Below are positions 37,690 through 49,730 of a stretch of 64,000 nucleotides of DNA, piece after piece; the first letter of the stretch is position 1, and the number at the start of each line of letters is the position of its first letter. The notes under the pieces were generated by a model. The model saw only the letters and a list, made by a program, of their open reading frames with translations, did no database searches and was not told the origin of the DNA. The translations under genes were made by a program, and so were the position numbers. Origin of the DNA: Girardinichthys multiradiatus (Eukaryota > Chordata > Actinopteri > Cyprinodontiformes > Goodeidae); contig NC_061804.1 in the NCBI RefSeq assembly GCF_021462225.1, positions 13,274,740-13,338,739 of the forward strand. Direction: 5' to 3'.

Positions 37690-37960
37690 AATCCTACACA
37701 TGGGCTACAAATGTCACATTCCTCGTGTCAACCCACTCCTGAACCAGAGACAACTTCAGAAGTGTCTTACCTGGGCTAAGAAGAAAAAGAACTGTGCTGT
37801 TGCTCAGTAGTCCAAAGTTATCTTTTCAGATGAAAGTAAAGTTTGCATATTATTTAAAAATTAAGGTCCCAGAATCTGGAGGAAGAGTGGAGAGGCAGAA
37901 GTTTTCACAGTCAGTGATGATTTTAGGAGCCATGTCATCCACTTGTGGTGTTTTGTTTTC
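37690..37960 (+). pseudogene. Tc1-type transposase fragment related to the 1,610-bp family
   Basis: Translation with stops ignored gives a block like M-G-Y-K-C-H-I-P-R-V-N-P-L-L-N-Q-R, then T-W-A-K-K, S-K-V-I-F-S-D-E-S-K-V and R-I-W-R-K-S-G-E. These are collinear with the middle of the intact transposase of copy 1 but much diverged, with stops (for example Ala-Gln-stop near 37808). No termini are present, so it is a short ancient piece. Confidence 0.75.
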
Positions 37961-38829
37961 AATCCCAACATCTCATTTGTTCAGAAATGTAGGATTTGTA
38001 ATATTAAGAAATGATAATACAATAGTAGAATAAACGAAACTGCTGCTGTGCTACATAACATAGAGAACAATACTAAACATGAGGAATAGTCCTAGTTATT
38101 GCTAGAATGTTACAATTTCCAACTTGTTGTAGCAATTTACCTCTCCAAATTCACCCAATACCCCCCTTTCCAGTGAATGCCCTGGGATTTATAGCCCCAG
38201 GATTTGTTTAACCTGGGTAAGAGGAATCATGGGGATTCAAGTGCTTTCTGTTTCCATTGCTCAGGCCACAGACCATTTATTTAAATCAGCCTAATTATGT
38301 ATGTGGAAGTTGTAAAGAAAATTGCAATACACCTTCAGTCAAGCAGATGGAATTACTCCTTTACTACCTTTAGCCAACAAATTATTTTGTTGTTTCAACT
38401 GACAAATAATAGTAGATGATGAGCAGTTTTAGAGTTATACAGTATATTAATTCATTCCATTATTCCTTGAGTTGCCCTGGATCCATAAGCAGGAAAAGTT
38501 TAAATCAATATTTTACATTGAATTTTTACCAACATGCATCAGGCCAGAGTTGTTTTACATCTGGATTATTCATTTATAATGACTACTAAACACTGATTAA
38601 CACACTTATTTTTCTTATATATTTTATTTTTTACCTCGTTTCAGACATATACAACACAAACAGAAATGGTCTTTAGTAAACATTTTATTTACTTAAATAA
38701 AAAACAGACTATCAGTCCAGAAGTACATGGAATTGGTACCCTGACTGTCTAATTATAAGCAATTATTTATATAAAGTAAAAGATGCGTAGACAGTGGAGC
38801 AGATGACAGGACACAAAGGTGTTTTTATG

Positions 38830-39015
38830 AGTGGCACTTGGTGTGGTCTTTTGCTGACTTGGCCCATCTGCTTGAAAGTCACTTTATTCCTCTTTTTTTC
38901 CCCATTCTGATGCTCAGAGGTTTAGCAAGTAGTCTTTACCCTTTCTAGATGTTTAAAAGTATTTAGTTGCTGCCATGTAAATGAGTGAGTTTCAATTTCT
39001 GTTAACAATTGAGGG
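38830..39015. repeat. Right-end fragment of the 29234-type Tc1 element
   Basis: gcacttggtgtggtcttttgctg at the left parallels 29941-29965. Bases 38875-39000 (cttgaaagtcactttattcc, ccccattctgatgctcagag, tagttgctgccatgtaaatg) match, from memory, the right end of that family, which is absent at 29234-30185. An internal deletion has joined the two parts. Confidence 0.55.
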
Positions 39016-40064
39016 TATGTTACAACTATATCAGTCATTTGGATGTACAGAAGACTCATTTAGATATTTAAATTTAATCATCAAAGTACCAATGTGTGCA
39101 ATAGCGTAATGGTAAATGAGTATCTGGTAAGTTTTAATGTTTCAAGTGCCATGCACTGACACACACCGCATGCTATTTCATAACCTTGGCCTGTTGGATG
39201 GACATTACATGCCCTTGATGCCCACAAATGATGTAGATTTCAATGGTTCTAAAGCTAAAGCTCACAGAATATGCGGTGGACAGTAATATTAGAAAAGACA
39301 GTCCAGAGTGTGAAAAGATTAATTTGCAAATGATGCTGAACAATATTCACTATCGCATGCTTTCCTAATATCATGCAGCCCTTATTTGGTCCTCTCTGCA
39401 AAAAACAAACTTTAAGCATGAACAAAAAGTCATCTGCCAATGGAAATAAAACAGGAGCAAAGAAAGCTTTAAAATCTATTTGTTTAACATCTTTCCACTT
39501 GCTCTTCCTTTCTGCTCCAACCTCTTAAAACTCTCTGCTCAAGGTCAACATGTTGTTTGTGAGGGGTAAGTTGATAAGTTGGTCCTAGGCGCTTTGTTGT
39601 CAGTGGGGCACATTCAGCTAGGGGCATTCATTTCCTCTAGTCTCCTCATTCAGCCAATTTAAAATGTGTATGCTCATGGGATCATCAGGCAGCAGCTTGC
39701 AGGCCTCAGCGAGAACTGTGAAAGGCCTGGGGATTTCTAACTTACACTGCAGGTGCGAGGGAGAGAGGAGGGGGGACAATAAAAATGTAATCAACGCTGG
39801 AGCTTGTTCCCGGTCTTAATCTATTAGCAGAGGCAGGACCTTTGTAATTATTTTCTTTGGCAAGATCCGCTTCACCAGGGTTTAAGGGGCAAATGCAACT
39901 ATGTTTTTAGTGGTACAGCTTGTAGCACTGAGAGTTTGATTATGGATGGTGCCGCTGTTTTATATTGTTGTTTATTATGATCATTCATTTTCAGGTCAAA
40001 AACTTAAGTTGAGATGAAAAATTTGAAAAGTGCATCAAAACAAAAGAAACTCTATTAAATGACT

Positions 40065-40111
<47 letters not shown>

Positions 40112-40444
40112 CAATCCATTTAAGTTTGTACATAGAGATAAAGAGACCCAATGAGATTAAGAAAACTCACTCTAAATCTTTTATAACGGTAACTGAAAAT
40201 TTAAACCACGAAAGTAAAAAATAGTGACAGAGCTTGACAAAGCTAAAAGCAGATAGAAACACACTAAAGCCATGACTTTTGTGTTTCCTGCTCTTAATAA
40301 AGCCATTATATCATGTGTATTGGGGACATTTTACTACTTATGCATCAGTGGTTGGCTTTCTGCTGATTTGTGCGTGTCACTTGCTGCCATCTGCCCTTAA
40401 ATGTGCTACGAACCATTAGCCCACAGGTTCCGATGTGTTGGGAC
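39016..40444. other. Noncoding stretch with a TA microsatellite
   Basis: Contains the long TA microsatellite at 40066. The block 39590-39910 is free of recognised repeats and of balanced composition (for example gcaggcctcagcgagaactg). No exon seen. Confidence 0.45.
40066..40110. repeat. (TA)n microsatellite
   Basis: About 22 perfect TA units. Long TA arrays are typically length-polymorphic. Confidence 0.97.
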
Positions 40445-40660
40445 AGTCCACTCCTCAAAAGCTACTTTGCTGCAACTTTTAGATGCATCCCTTCTCCAAC
40501 CCTCTTAAATAAAATTATTAGCTCATTACCAGGCCTCTGCAGTGCTAAATCCATGGGAATTTTGCCATTTGATTTAGGTGTGTTGGAGAAAAGATGCATC
40601 TAAAAGTTCCAGAATAGTAACTCCCAAGGCCTAAGCCAAGCATTGGAACCACTATAAAAA
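40445..40660. repeat. Decayed palindromic MITE related to 32421
   Basis: It contains gcaacttttagatgcatccc on one side and ggagaaaagatgcatctaaaagttcc on the other, forming an interrupted palindrome. The centre carries attagctcattaccaggcctc, as in the MITE at 32421. Confidence 0.6.
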
Positions 40661-42279
40661 CCTTTGCTTTGTAAGTGATCATCTTCTCTTACAGCAATGG
40701 GATTTGTTGTGATAGTGAGAACAGTCTGATCCAGAATGAGAGAAAGAGAGACATACGGGGCTGATGTGTACAGACCTGATAACAGTGGGCTCGCAGACAT
40801 GCATGTAGGCATGTAGGGAAAGCTGCTCTATTTCTCCTTCATTGCTTTACCAATAACTAGGTTTCCAATAGGTTTCTCATTTAGTTGGTACCAAGCTGCA
40901 GAGACTGATAAGGCTTCCTGAACACACACCGATCCACTTTGCGGAATGTATAGTGAGGCAAACTGGCAGACGGCTCGCATTTACTCAGAAAGTCTTGGGG
41001 TGTCGTTTTAAATCACTGTAAGTTATGTTTGTCAGGAAGTGTGGGAGTCGGTTGAAACTATGGATCGAGTCTCTGTGCTTGCCTGATATGGGGTCATTGC
41101 TTACCGTAGCAAGTTAATGTAAGATAATAATTCAGAGAGCATAAATCACTTGGGCCATGATGGCTTACTCAGTGGTCTGCTGTGGAGCCTCTCAGTTGAT
41201 CCTTTTGACTGATCTCTCCAATCCTCAAACATATGGAGGATGTGAGTGACCTACTCATAATGGTGCAACTTATATTCTTCCTTTTTTGAGCTTTCTTTTT
41301 ACTGTTGCTGCCAACACTGGGAACTATAAACTCGCTCCACCTCCTCACTCTCCTTTTGCAGTTTAATAAGCTGTTTCAGAATACTGACCACTGAATCTCG
41401 CTGGCTTCTCAGCATTATCTGCTAAGATTTTTGAGAGCAGTCCTTGCCAATATTAAAATTATGCAATTAATGGAGTTATTATTATGTAGTACACTGGTTA
41501 TTTCTTTAATAGATTAATGGAAATGTTGTAAAATCTGCTTAATTTAAAGATAAACAGAAAAAGCAACACAGAATACAGCTAAAGGTTCAAGTAGTTCCTG
41601 TTACAGAAGTCACAGAAGTGCTATATAAACTATAAAGCTTACAGTAAGCCGATTTAAACAGCTGCCAGCTGCCATTATGCAATATGTGGTTCTTCTGTGA
41701 CTTGTGTCACCCTTCCAAGATTGGCTGTGCTCTCTCAGACCTAGCTGCCCTCGGGATCAGAGAATGTCCATCATATCCATAATTATCTGGAAGGGAGGTC
41801 CATCGCTATTGCATCTGAGCAGCACACAGGCAGCGTGACAGTAAATAATCCCATCATCTCAGCCAGAGGAGGTCAGGCAGACATAAATTTAACACAGAGT
41901 ACTTTTACATGCTGCTGGACATTGTAGGGAGGTTTCATCATACGAAAGATTGATGCCTTGGAATTCCCTGCTCTCCAAAAGCCAAGAACCCCAGTGCTGA
42001 GGAAATATAGATTTGTAGGTTTTTCTGGCACTCCTTGCTTGTATTAGATGCATGTCTTCTTTGACCTGCATTTTTCTTTACCATAATTGTGGCAATTTTT
42101 CAATCAGGCAGCACTTGACCAGCTGCCTAACAAAATTAAGTATTGCTGGGTAATCGGTAGTAAGTCATGTTCTACTAAAACGATATTACTTCAGTCACTC
42201 TATACTTTATTTATTTACTAATAAAAAGCATTGTTTATTTGCTTTCTAAGATCAATTTTTATCTTTATTCTTTTTTTTT
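40661..42279. other. Noncoding stretch, no element recognised
   Basis: Unique-looking sequence, slightly less AT-rich than its surroundings. No exon or repeat identified. Confidence 0.4.
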
Positions 42280-42720
42280 TAGGCCCATTTTATAAGTCTG
42301 TATAGACACTGCAGTACAAATATCAAGTGGCAGGTTGTGCCAGAGTCTGATGGTTGTCACTGCAAAGGCCTGATCCGCTCTTTGCTTCAGTTTGCATTAA
42401 AAGCATCTGGCTGGATGATCTCAGTGCTTATTAGGAATTCCATGGGTGGAGCAGTTCGATTAAATATCTAGGTGCCAGTTAGTCAATTTGTAAAATAATC
42501 CTAATATCAATGCAAAAATAGATGTGTAGCCAGTGCAAATCTGCTTTAACTAGCGTGATGTGACCATGCCTTCGAATATCTGTTAAATGCCATTTCAATA
42601 TTGTTTGCATGCAACTTATTTGTGCCAACAATATTTTGTGTAGGATCAAAAAACTTCTTTCAAATTTGGGCTTGACATGGCAATGAAAGTGTCTGTTAGA
42701 AGTTGCTGCATTTCCAAAAT
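42280..42720. repeat. Decayed dispersed repeat
   Basis: Blocks such as ccagagtctgatggttgtca, ctgcaaaggcctgatccgctc, tagccagtgcaaatctgc and agcgtgatgtgacc resemble a long fish repeat I recall only in outline. No class is assigned. Confidence 0.4.
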
Positions 42721-42769
42721 ACATGACTCCAACTTTATTGGAAGTAATTTAAGACAACTTGGGATGGTC

Positions 42770-42862
42770 AAAAGCTGAAACATACTTTGTAAAGTGCCTT
42801 AAGATGACATGTGTTGTAAAGTGGCACTATATAAATAAAACTGAATTCAGTTGAATTAAACA
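42770..42862 (+). repeat. SINE/LINE-type 3' tail fragment
   Basis: The stretch gtgccttaagatgacatgtg followed by ggcactatataaataaaact and a gaattcagttgaatt tail is a common fish retroposon 3' end. The 5' part is absent or unrecognisable. Confidence 0.6.
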
Positions 42863-44989
42863 TGTGTTTTTCTTAACTGGATTTTAGCCTTTCTGGAAGT
42901 TGCTTTAGAAATTATTTACTAGTTGTTTTCTTATGCCTTTTACTTTGAAGTTCGTCTCCCTCTTTACATTTGTTTCTCTCTGCATGACACTCTCGAGGTA
43001 TGAGTTTGGAGGATCTTTTAGGCAGAAGAGAAGCACCCTCTTTGGGACTTTGGAAGTCCATGGTCCGAGCAGCTTTGGCACACTCACTTAAGTAGCTAAT
43101 ATTTTAAACAGGCTGTAAAGTGGGTCTAGGTCCCCCTTGAACAATAAAACAGGAGGAGTGAGGTGGATACACTGTAATGCAGACTGATATTTCTCTGCCA
43201 GTTCTGCAGCTGCTGTGCTCAGCAAAATAAGGAAGCCAGAGTCAAAGGACATGTGGTATACAGTGAAGACATGATTCACTGTAACATCCAGGTGTAACAC
43301 TCAGGTTCAGGGACAAGAAGGTCTTTATGTCACTGAAATAATCTGCAACGTTTTTAGCAATGAAATATCGGTACAGCACAAAATATGTTAAATATTTTGT
43401 AAACAGACCCGTCCAGTTTTCTCTCAGATGCCCGTGCTATCTGCCACATAACATTTTGAGGCAGTGCACTAAGATTGGGGCAAGGAGAGGATAATTCTAT
43501 GCGTCTATGACAAGATCTAAATTGGCATGGAGGTGAATTTATTTTTGTCTCTGCAGTGAGGGGACAGAGATGACGGTCAGGTGATGATCCCTAATATCTG
43601 AGCCTTCTCACGGCTCATTCGCCTCACAGGAATAACATTGAGCATGGATTTAGCAAAGACCTTGACGTGATTGGCTGCTTGCAGGGAAGAATGCGTATTG
43701 TCTCTGCTGCATGAGTTTTTGAGTCTTAGAAGGGTCAACAGTGTCGTTGTTGTCTCTACGTACAGTTCACACTTCACACAATCTAGTTAGAAATATACAA
43801 GGGTAAATGAGATTTATTGGACTGATTACCTTTTTAAATTGAGCAACATCTAGCAAAACACTTTGATAGATGTACCTGATTAGTAAATCTGAGTACTACA
43901 AATTATAAGTCCTACTTAAAACCTTGGTTGCTCTCTCACAAATTGGAATTTAGTGTGACTTTTTTTCTGTAAGCAATTCATCACCGGGTTTGAGAGGCCT
44001 TACATTTTTATTCTGTTATTATTTAACATTGCTGAACTCCTGTAGTAAGTGTGAATATGTGTTATTCCCCAACTCAAAACACTGTAGTTCAGAATAATCA
44101 TTTAATTTCTGTTGGAGTGATGTTTGTTCTACTGAGCCGTTGTAGGAAATAATTTATCCAGCAATAAAAATTTACATCATGTAAATTTTTAATACTTAAA
44201 TTCTATTAAAAATGAACATGTTTCATCTTTGAAGACATGAAAACATTATCATGAATGCACTTTAGTGTATTATATTGCTTTTCTGGTGATATTAAGAATT
44301 TAGGACATTGATCTTGGAGAAAAAAACTAACTTTTTCTTAAATGTTCCCAGCTCTTAGAAAGTAAAGTTATTGTAGTCAAAGTTGTGAAACATTTATATG
44401 GTATTCCTTTGTTTGTCTGGCTAAAGGTAGCCAAAGGAAACCAAAGCATTAAATGAAAATTTTCTGTCATTGATGAATCGCACAAATAAGCATTAGTTGT
44501 GTCTGTGTGTGTGTGTGTCTGTGTGTGTGTGTGTGTGTTTTATTATTAAAGCCCATTCTATGTTCCTGAGGTTGTTGAGGACTTAATTATGGGTAACTTC
44601 GACCTTTTCCTTAGGGTATAAGATATTCTGCACACCAGGAGACTGTTTGTGTTTGTTTATTTGAGTGGAAGATGTACATTCAGAGGATACAGGATACAGG
44701 AGGAGGTTGTCTCTGTTGTAGCTCAGCTGGAATCTTGTTAATGTTGGTCCAAGGACAGTGTTGTTAACACTTCTAAGTGTGCTTTGAATGTGGTAAACAA
44801 CACTACAGGTTTGGGATCAAAAAATACAACTGCTAGTCCTTTGGCATATGTCTCTACCACCTTCACATCTACGAGACAAAAAGTTTTGCTCATTTTACTT
44901 AGCAAATTAGCTCAGAAGTCATACTGTATAGGTTGCCTGTGAATTTTTTTGTTTTTTATTTTTTTTTATCTTGCCTTATGTTCTCCACT
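42863..44989. other. Noncoding stretch with a GT microsatellite
   Basis: Includes the (GT)n run at 44503. No exon or mobile element recognised. Confidence 0.4.
44503..44539. repeat. (GT)n microsatellite
   Basis: An interrupted run of GT units with ct interruptions. Confidence 0.95.
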
Positions 44990-45235
44990 GAATTTAGGGT
45001 TAGACTTTGACTTCTAACACATGACTATGCTTAGATCTAGACCATTTAGTTGTAGCTCAGGTTATAAGTTCTGCTGAATCGTGAACCTCTGCCCCAGTCT
45101 CCAGTCTTTGAAGCCCCCGACTGTTTTTTTTTTCTATGATTGTCATGCATTTAGCTCCACCCATGTTCCTGTCAACTATGATCAGCTTCCCTGTCCTTGT
45201 AGAAGAAAGGCACTATTTCCTTATATATATTTTAT
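44990..45235 (-). pseudogene. Tc1-like relict related to the one at 18231
   Basis: Motif blocks run in the same order as at 18440-18670: gactttgacttctaacacatga, atgcttagatctagacc, ctctgccccagtctccagtct, then ccatgttcctgtcaactatgatcagcttccctgtcc. In antisense these fall in the Tc1 transposase. No open frame remains. A 133-residue frame on the plus strand (45081-45482) merely crosses this relict and the next SINE. Confidence 0.65.
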
Positions 45236-45321
45236 ATCCTTAGTCAGTTCCTCCTCACATGTGATGCATGTTTTTGGCATAAACATCGACTTAGAAGTGT
45301 CAAGAATAAAACATTGTGGAG

Positions 45322-45530
45322 GCGAGGCACGTGTCTCAGCAGTAGAATGCACAACCTATATACATAGACCTCAGTCCTCGGCACAGCTGTCCCATTTTCA
45401 AATCCCAATCCCGGACACCAATGCTGCATGTCTTTCCCCTCTCTTAACCCCACTTCTTGTCGGCCAAATTTTAACAAAATAACAAAAAAGGCCACTTGTG
45501 CTGCAAAAAAAAGAACAATAAAAATAAACA
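45322..45530 (+). repeat. tRNA-derived SINE of the 11934 family
   Basis: It shares cagcagtagaatgcacaacc, cctcagtcctcggcacagctg, tgctgcatgtctttcccc and aaggccacttgtgc, and has an A-rich tail. Its B box is degraded (attttcaaatccc). Confidence 0.78.
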
Positions 45531-46001
45531 TACTGTCCAAGGTGGTTTATTTTTTTAGGCCTTATATTTTTTTTGGTCAGTCTCCTCATATCGAACTTTG
45601 TGGACACAATATAAATAAGAAAACATTATTGCTTAAAAATAAGCTTTAAAGCCACAGTACAACAGCCAGACTACAATATGACATTTCACTCAAAATGCAC
45701 TAAATGAGAGTCTTTACCTTTTGTTTCTAATATGGATTCAAGGATTATATGAAATTATATAGACCCTCTGCAGCCAAAAGGAAATTATGCAAATATAAGC
45801 TTCATCTTTTCAGATGGTCTCAAGGACACACATGCATGTTCAGATACACACATTATCTTTCCCTCTAACCCTTTTTTCCTCTACTCCCACTATTAAACAC
45901 ACTTGCACATTAAATCCAATTTACAGCTACAATCCAAAGGCTTGTATAATTGAAATTATTTAAATGTCTTTTTATCCATGTCTGTGTGTTTACCCTTACA
46001 G
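45531..46001. other. Intron end before exon A
   Basis: No repeat recognised. The last bases form the acceptor tract tgtgtgtttacccttacag. Confidence 0.55.
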
Positions 46002-46192
46002 GCAGTGCATGTACCATGTCAGAGTACAACAAGCTGAAGAGCACACTGTTGGATATGCAACCAAAAGCACTGAGGAGCGGAGAGCAGAGCCTGCAGACCA
46101 ACATGGAGGAGAAGAGGGCGCTGGTGGACACTATGTTTAAATACCTGGATGTAAACGAGGACGGCAGGCTGATTAATGATGAATTGGAAAAG
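46002..46192 (+). CDS. fstl4: Follistatin-like 4 (FSTL4/5 family), internal exon A with first EF-hand
   Basis: This 191-bp internal exon is bounded by a pyrimidine-rich acceptor (cccttacag) and a donor reading AAG|GTGGGT. The upstream intron is phase 1: the first two bases complete a Gly codon. The downstream intron is phase 0. It encodes about 63 residues beginning (G)SACTMSEYNKLKSTLLDM and ending NDELEK. Bases 46148-46183 encode a canonical 12-residue EF-hand loop, DVNEDGRLINDE, with Asp1, Asn3, Asp5, Gly6, Leu8 and Glu12 all in place. FSTL4 and FSTL5 are secreted extracellular proteins with a Kazal domain, an EF-hand pair, two Ig domains and a C-terminal region; this exon lies just after the Kazal domain. 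The Cys-Thr-Met start resembles FSTL4 more than FSTL5. Family assignment is strong; the 4-versus-5 choice is moderate and made from memory. Confidence 0.8.
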
Positions 46193-47725
46193 GTGGGTTT
46201 AGGCTAATCTGACATGATTAGCACTACTACAGTACTACTTGTAGCTACAGTCTAGGAGGACAGGCATAGGAAATATATTGAATTAAAGTAGTCCAAGAAT
46301 AGAGCATTGAGGAACCCCTCAGTGCTCTATTACATGCACCTTTCCAGTCTATCAGGACATTGGTTTAATCACCTGGGTCAAATGCAGCACTAATATCAAA
46401 AATACAAAGACAAAAGTTTGTTTATGCCTCCCTATTAACAAATGTTATTTAAACCTTTGAACAGTCCAGCTAAACACTTTAAAGAGATTTTTGTTTTAGA
46501 AAAAGTATTTTTTTTAAACTGCCTTTAGAGTGACCTTTGCAAAGAGTATTGAGTTAGATATGGGACTGTGGTTACTTATTGTTTATGCATCCAGATAAGA
46601 CTTGTTTAGTTAGACCTTAGCCTTAGATCCTAGCCTTTTCAGGGCTTAAGGAAAGAAGATTTATAGTTACTTATTTCAAAACTAAAAAAAAAAAAAATGT
46701 TTGCGAGCAATATTGGGAGAAAATACTTTTGTTTTTTATTGAATTAATAAGAGGGATCTATCTGTAGTTGAGATCTGTAAAACATAAATTTATATCCTTG
46801 ACCTTTCCTGGTTCAAACAGGACAGAAGTCAACCACCTTTGGCAAAATACCATCTGGTAGTTATACCTTTGCCTCTCGGCCTACTCTTACTCTTGGCCAA
46901 TAATTCAAAGTCACAAGAAATAAGACCGAAAAAGGTCTTCAATCAGTGTTAAAACATTATACAACCTCTGTATTCTAAAATACTCCATGTACAACTGGTC
47001 ATTAGGCTTTCAGTGACATTGTTCAGGGAAAATAAAACAATTGTCTAATTCTAACCATCTTAACAGAAGAAACCACTAATTGCAGATAAAATTGTGTTTA
47101 ACAGTAAAATATTTTTAACAGAGAAATGCTCGATTTTTTGCATTTCATGATGGTTATTATGTAAGATTCATGTTATTAAGCATAATACATTATAACAGGC
47201 CTTAGTAGGCATTGTAGTAATTGACTAAATATATCTGTAATAGATCAAATGTTTGTTTTTGCTATCTATTCTGTACTCCTATGTTTAAAAGAATGACAAA
47301 AAATAATCAGACAAAACACCACAGCACCCTAAACTACCACCTATACTCCAAAGTAACATCAAAATCTGAGTTTTGGGACCATCCCACCACTGCTATGAAC
47401 ACTCAAAACATGGAGAACATAGATCACCCTGATGAGAAACTATGAAGTTGAATAACTCTCTCAAACAACTGAATTTCCTGGTCATAAATTGTAAGCATCA
47501 TCTGGTATTGGGGAATGGAAATCTGAGTTTGGCTTCACTTAATCTCCTCTCTACCAACCCTGTCATTCTGTCGGAGTAGAGTGACCAATATTAGAGTCAG
47601 TGTGGACTACAGACTGGAATAAAAGGATGGTATTAGTTTAAAACTTTAAATCAGTATTTTTTTGTGTAATAGAAACCAAAACATTGCTTATTGTAAAGTT
47701 AGTCTCATAAAAAGGTGAACATTTA
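46193..47725. other. Intron segment after exon A
   Basis: AT-rich. Bases 46260-46420 (ccaagaatagagcattgagg) loosely resemble a dispersed fish repeat, but the match is too weak to classify. An A-run lies at 46684-46697. Confidence 0.4.
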
Positions 47726-48149
47726 CAACCCCAATTCCCACGTAGTTGCAACGTTGTTTAAAATGTAAATAAAAACTGAATGAATACAATGATTTGCAAA
47801 TTCTGTTCAACCTATATTCAATTGAATACACTACAAAGACAAGATATTTAATGTTCAAACTGATCTACTTTGTTTTTTGCAAATATTCACTCATTTTAAA
47901 TTTGATGCCTGCAAAATGTTCCAAAAAAGCTGGGATAAGGGCAACAAAAGACTGGGAAAGTTTAGGATTGCTCAAAAAACACCTGTTTGGAACATTCTAC
48001 AGGTGAACAGTTTAATTGGAAACAGGTGAATGTTATGATTGATTATAAAAGGAGCATCCCCAAAAGCACAGTCGTTCACAAGGAAGGTTGAGGTGAGGTT
48101 CACCACTTTGTAAACAACTGCAAGAGAAAATAGTCCAAAGATTTCAACA

Positions 48150-48452
48150 CAGTTTGTCGCTATATTTACAAGTACAAGTTAAAACTCTATCACGCAATGC
48201 AAAAGCCACATATCAACAACACCTAGAAACGCCGCCGGCTTCTCTGGGCCAAGCTCATCTGAGATGAACCGATGCAAAGTGTCCTGTGGTCTGACGAGTC
48301 CTCATTTTAAATTGTGATTGGAAATCATGGACATCGTGTCTTCCGGGCCAATGAGAAGAACTGTGCAGATTGTTATTAGCGCAAGGTTCAAAAGCCAGCA
48401 TCTAAGATGGTTTGGGGGTGTGTTAATGCCCATGGCATGGGTAACTTACACA
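48150..48452 (+). pseudogene. Outer Tc1 transposase remnant, middle part
   Basis: This contains the block around tctgggccaagctcatctgag and tggtctgacgagtcctcatt, which encodes W-S-D-E-S with the first catalytic Asp. It then reads to a V-W-G-C-V-N-A-H-G-M-G block before the inner insertion at 48453. The N-terminal third seems deleted, since the sequence jumps from the 5' region (ttcaccactttgtaaacaac) to the middle of the gene. Confidence 0.72.
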
Positions 48453-48454
48453 TG

Positions 48455-49728
48455 CACTGCCTGGCCAAAAAAAAAAGTGGCCCCCTGGATTTAACTAAGA
48501 AAATAGGTTCGAGCCTCCCATTGGATAATTACTGCATGGGTGATTATGTTTCACCTGGCATCAAGTTATTTAACCCCAACTGGTGCAATGAGTTGCTTCT
48601 CATTTCTTAAATAACCATGTCGAAAGACAAATCCTGTGGTCGTGGAAAAGATGTCAGTCTGTTTCAGAACGATCAAATCATTAGCATGCATCAAGCAGAG
48701 AAAACATCTAAGGAGATTGCAGAAACTACCAAAATTGGGTAAATAACACAGCATTATTAAAACCTGGAAGGATAGTGGGGACCCATTGTCTTCGAGGAAG
48801 AAATGTGGCCGGAAGAAAATCCTGAATGATCGTGATCAGCGATCACTTAAAAGTTTGGTGAAATCAAATCGAAGAAAAACAACAGTAGAACTCCGGGCTA
48901 TGTTTAATAGTGAAATAGTGAAATTAAGAGCATTTCCACATGCACAACGCGAAGGGAACTCAAGGGATTGGGACTGAACAGCTGTGTAGTCTTAAGAAAA
49001 CCACTTATCAGTGAGGCTAACTGGAAAAAAGGCTTCAATTTCCTAGGGAGCATAATGATTGGACTCTGGAGCAACGGAAGAAGGTCATATGGTCTGATGA
49101 GTGCAGGTTTACCTTGTTCCAGAGAGATGGGTGCATCAGGGTACGAAGAGAGGCAGGTGAAGGGATGCACTCATCATGCCTAGTACCTACTGTACAAGCC
49201 TGTGGGGGCAGTGCTATGATCTGGGCTTGCTGCAGTTTGTGAGGTCTGGATTCAGCAACAGTATGTGTTCAAAGAATGAGGTCAGCTGGCTACCTGAATA
49301 TACTGAATGACCAGGTTATTTCATCAATGGATTTTTTTCTTCCCTGATTGCACGGGCATATTCCATATGAATACCAGGATTCATCGGGCTCGAATTGTGA
49401 AAGAGTAGTTCAGGGAGCATGAGACATCATTCTCACACATGGATTGGCCACCACAGAGTCCAGACCTTAACCCCATTGAGAATCTTTGGGATGTGCTGGA
49501 GAAGGCTTTGTGCAGCGGTCAGACTCTACCATCATCAATGTAAGATCTTGGTGAAAGGTTATTGCAACACTGGGTGGAAATAAATCTTGTGACATTGGAA
49601 AGGTTTATCGAAACAATGCCACAGCAAATGCGTACTGTAATCAAAGCTAAAGGCGGTCCAACGAAATATTAGTGTGTGTGAACTTTTTTTTTTTTTTCGG
49701 TGGCGACTTTTTTTTTGGCCAGGCAATG
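48455..49728 (+). mobile_element. Inner Tc1-type element nested in the outer Tc1 (1,274 bp)
   Basis: The left end is CACTGCCTGGCCAAAAAAAA. The right end, read inward, is CATTGCCTGGCCAAAAAAAA. The short inverted repeats extend through gtggccccct and its counterpart gtcgccaccg. The right flank is TA at 49729-49730; the left flank is tg at 48453-48454, a TA with one transition. Removing the insert restores cacatatgtgaaggcacc within the outer transposase. Confidence 0.88.
48617..49672 (+). pseudogene. Inner Tc1 transposase, broken
   Basis: The Met start in ccatgtcgaaagac leads into MSKDKSCGRGKDVSLFQ. The gene ends ...GGPTKY followed by TAG at 49670-49672, a normal Tc1 terminus. The frame shifts several times, for example near 48738, where gggtaaataacac appears to have lost bases. 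The first catalytic Asp is readable in W-S-D-E-C near 49093, and the Glu in [11 protein letters not shown] near 49460. The second Asp block is missing: near 49357 the sequence reads atattccatatgaatacc with no Q-D-D-N. Confidence 0.82.
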
Positions 49729-49730
49729 TA

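Larger units (their letters stand above)
1..46001 (+). other. Inferred upstream intron of the fstl4-like gene (partial, phase 1)
   Basis: Everything before exon A is read as one or more introns of the same plus-strand gene. No upstream coding exon, for example the cysteine-rich Kazal exon expected just 5', was recognised. It ends at the acceptor cccttacag at 45993-46001. The span holds many transposons, listed separately. It could instead include intergenic DNA if the exon order differs from the vertebrate gene, but exon A is internal, so at least part must be intron. Confidence 0.6.

Noticed and set aside
45081..45482. 133-residue plus-strand open frame, one of the longest outside the transposases
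   Set aside because: It runs from an old Tc1 relict into a SINE, has no domain and no splice context.
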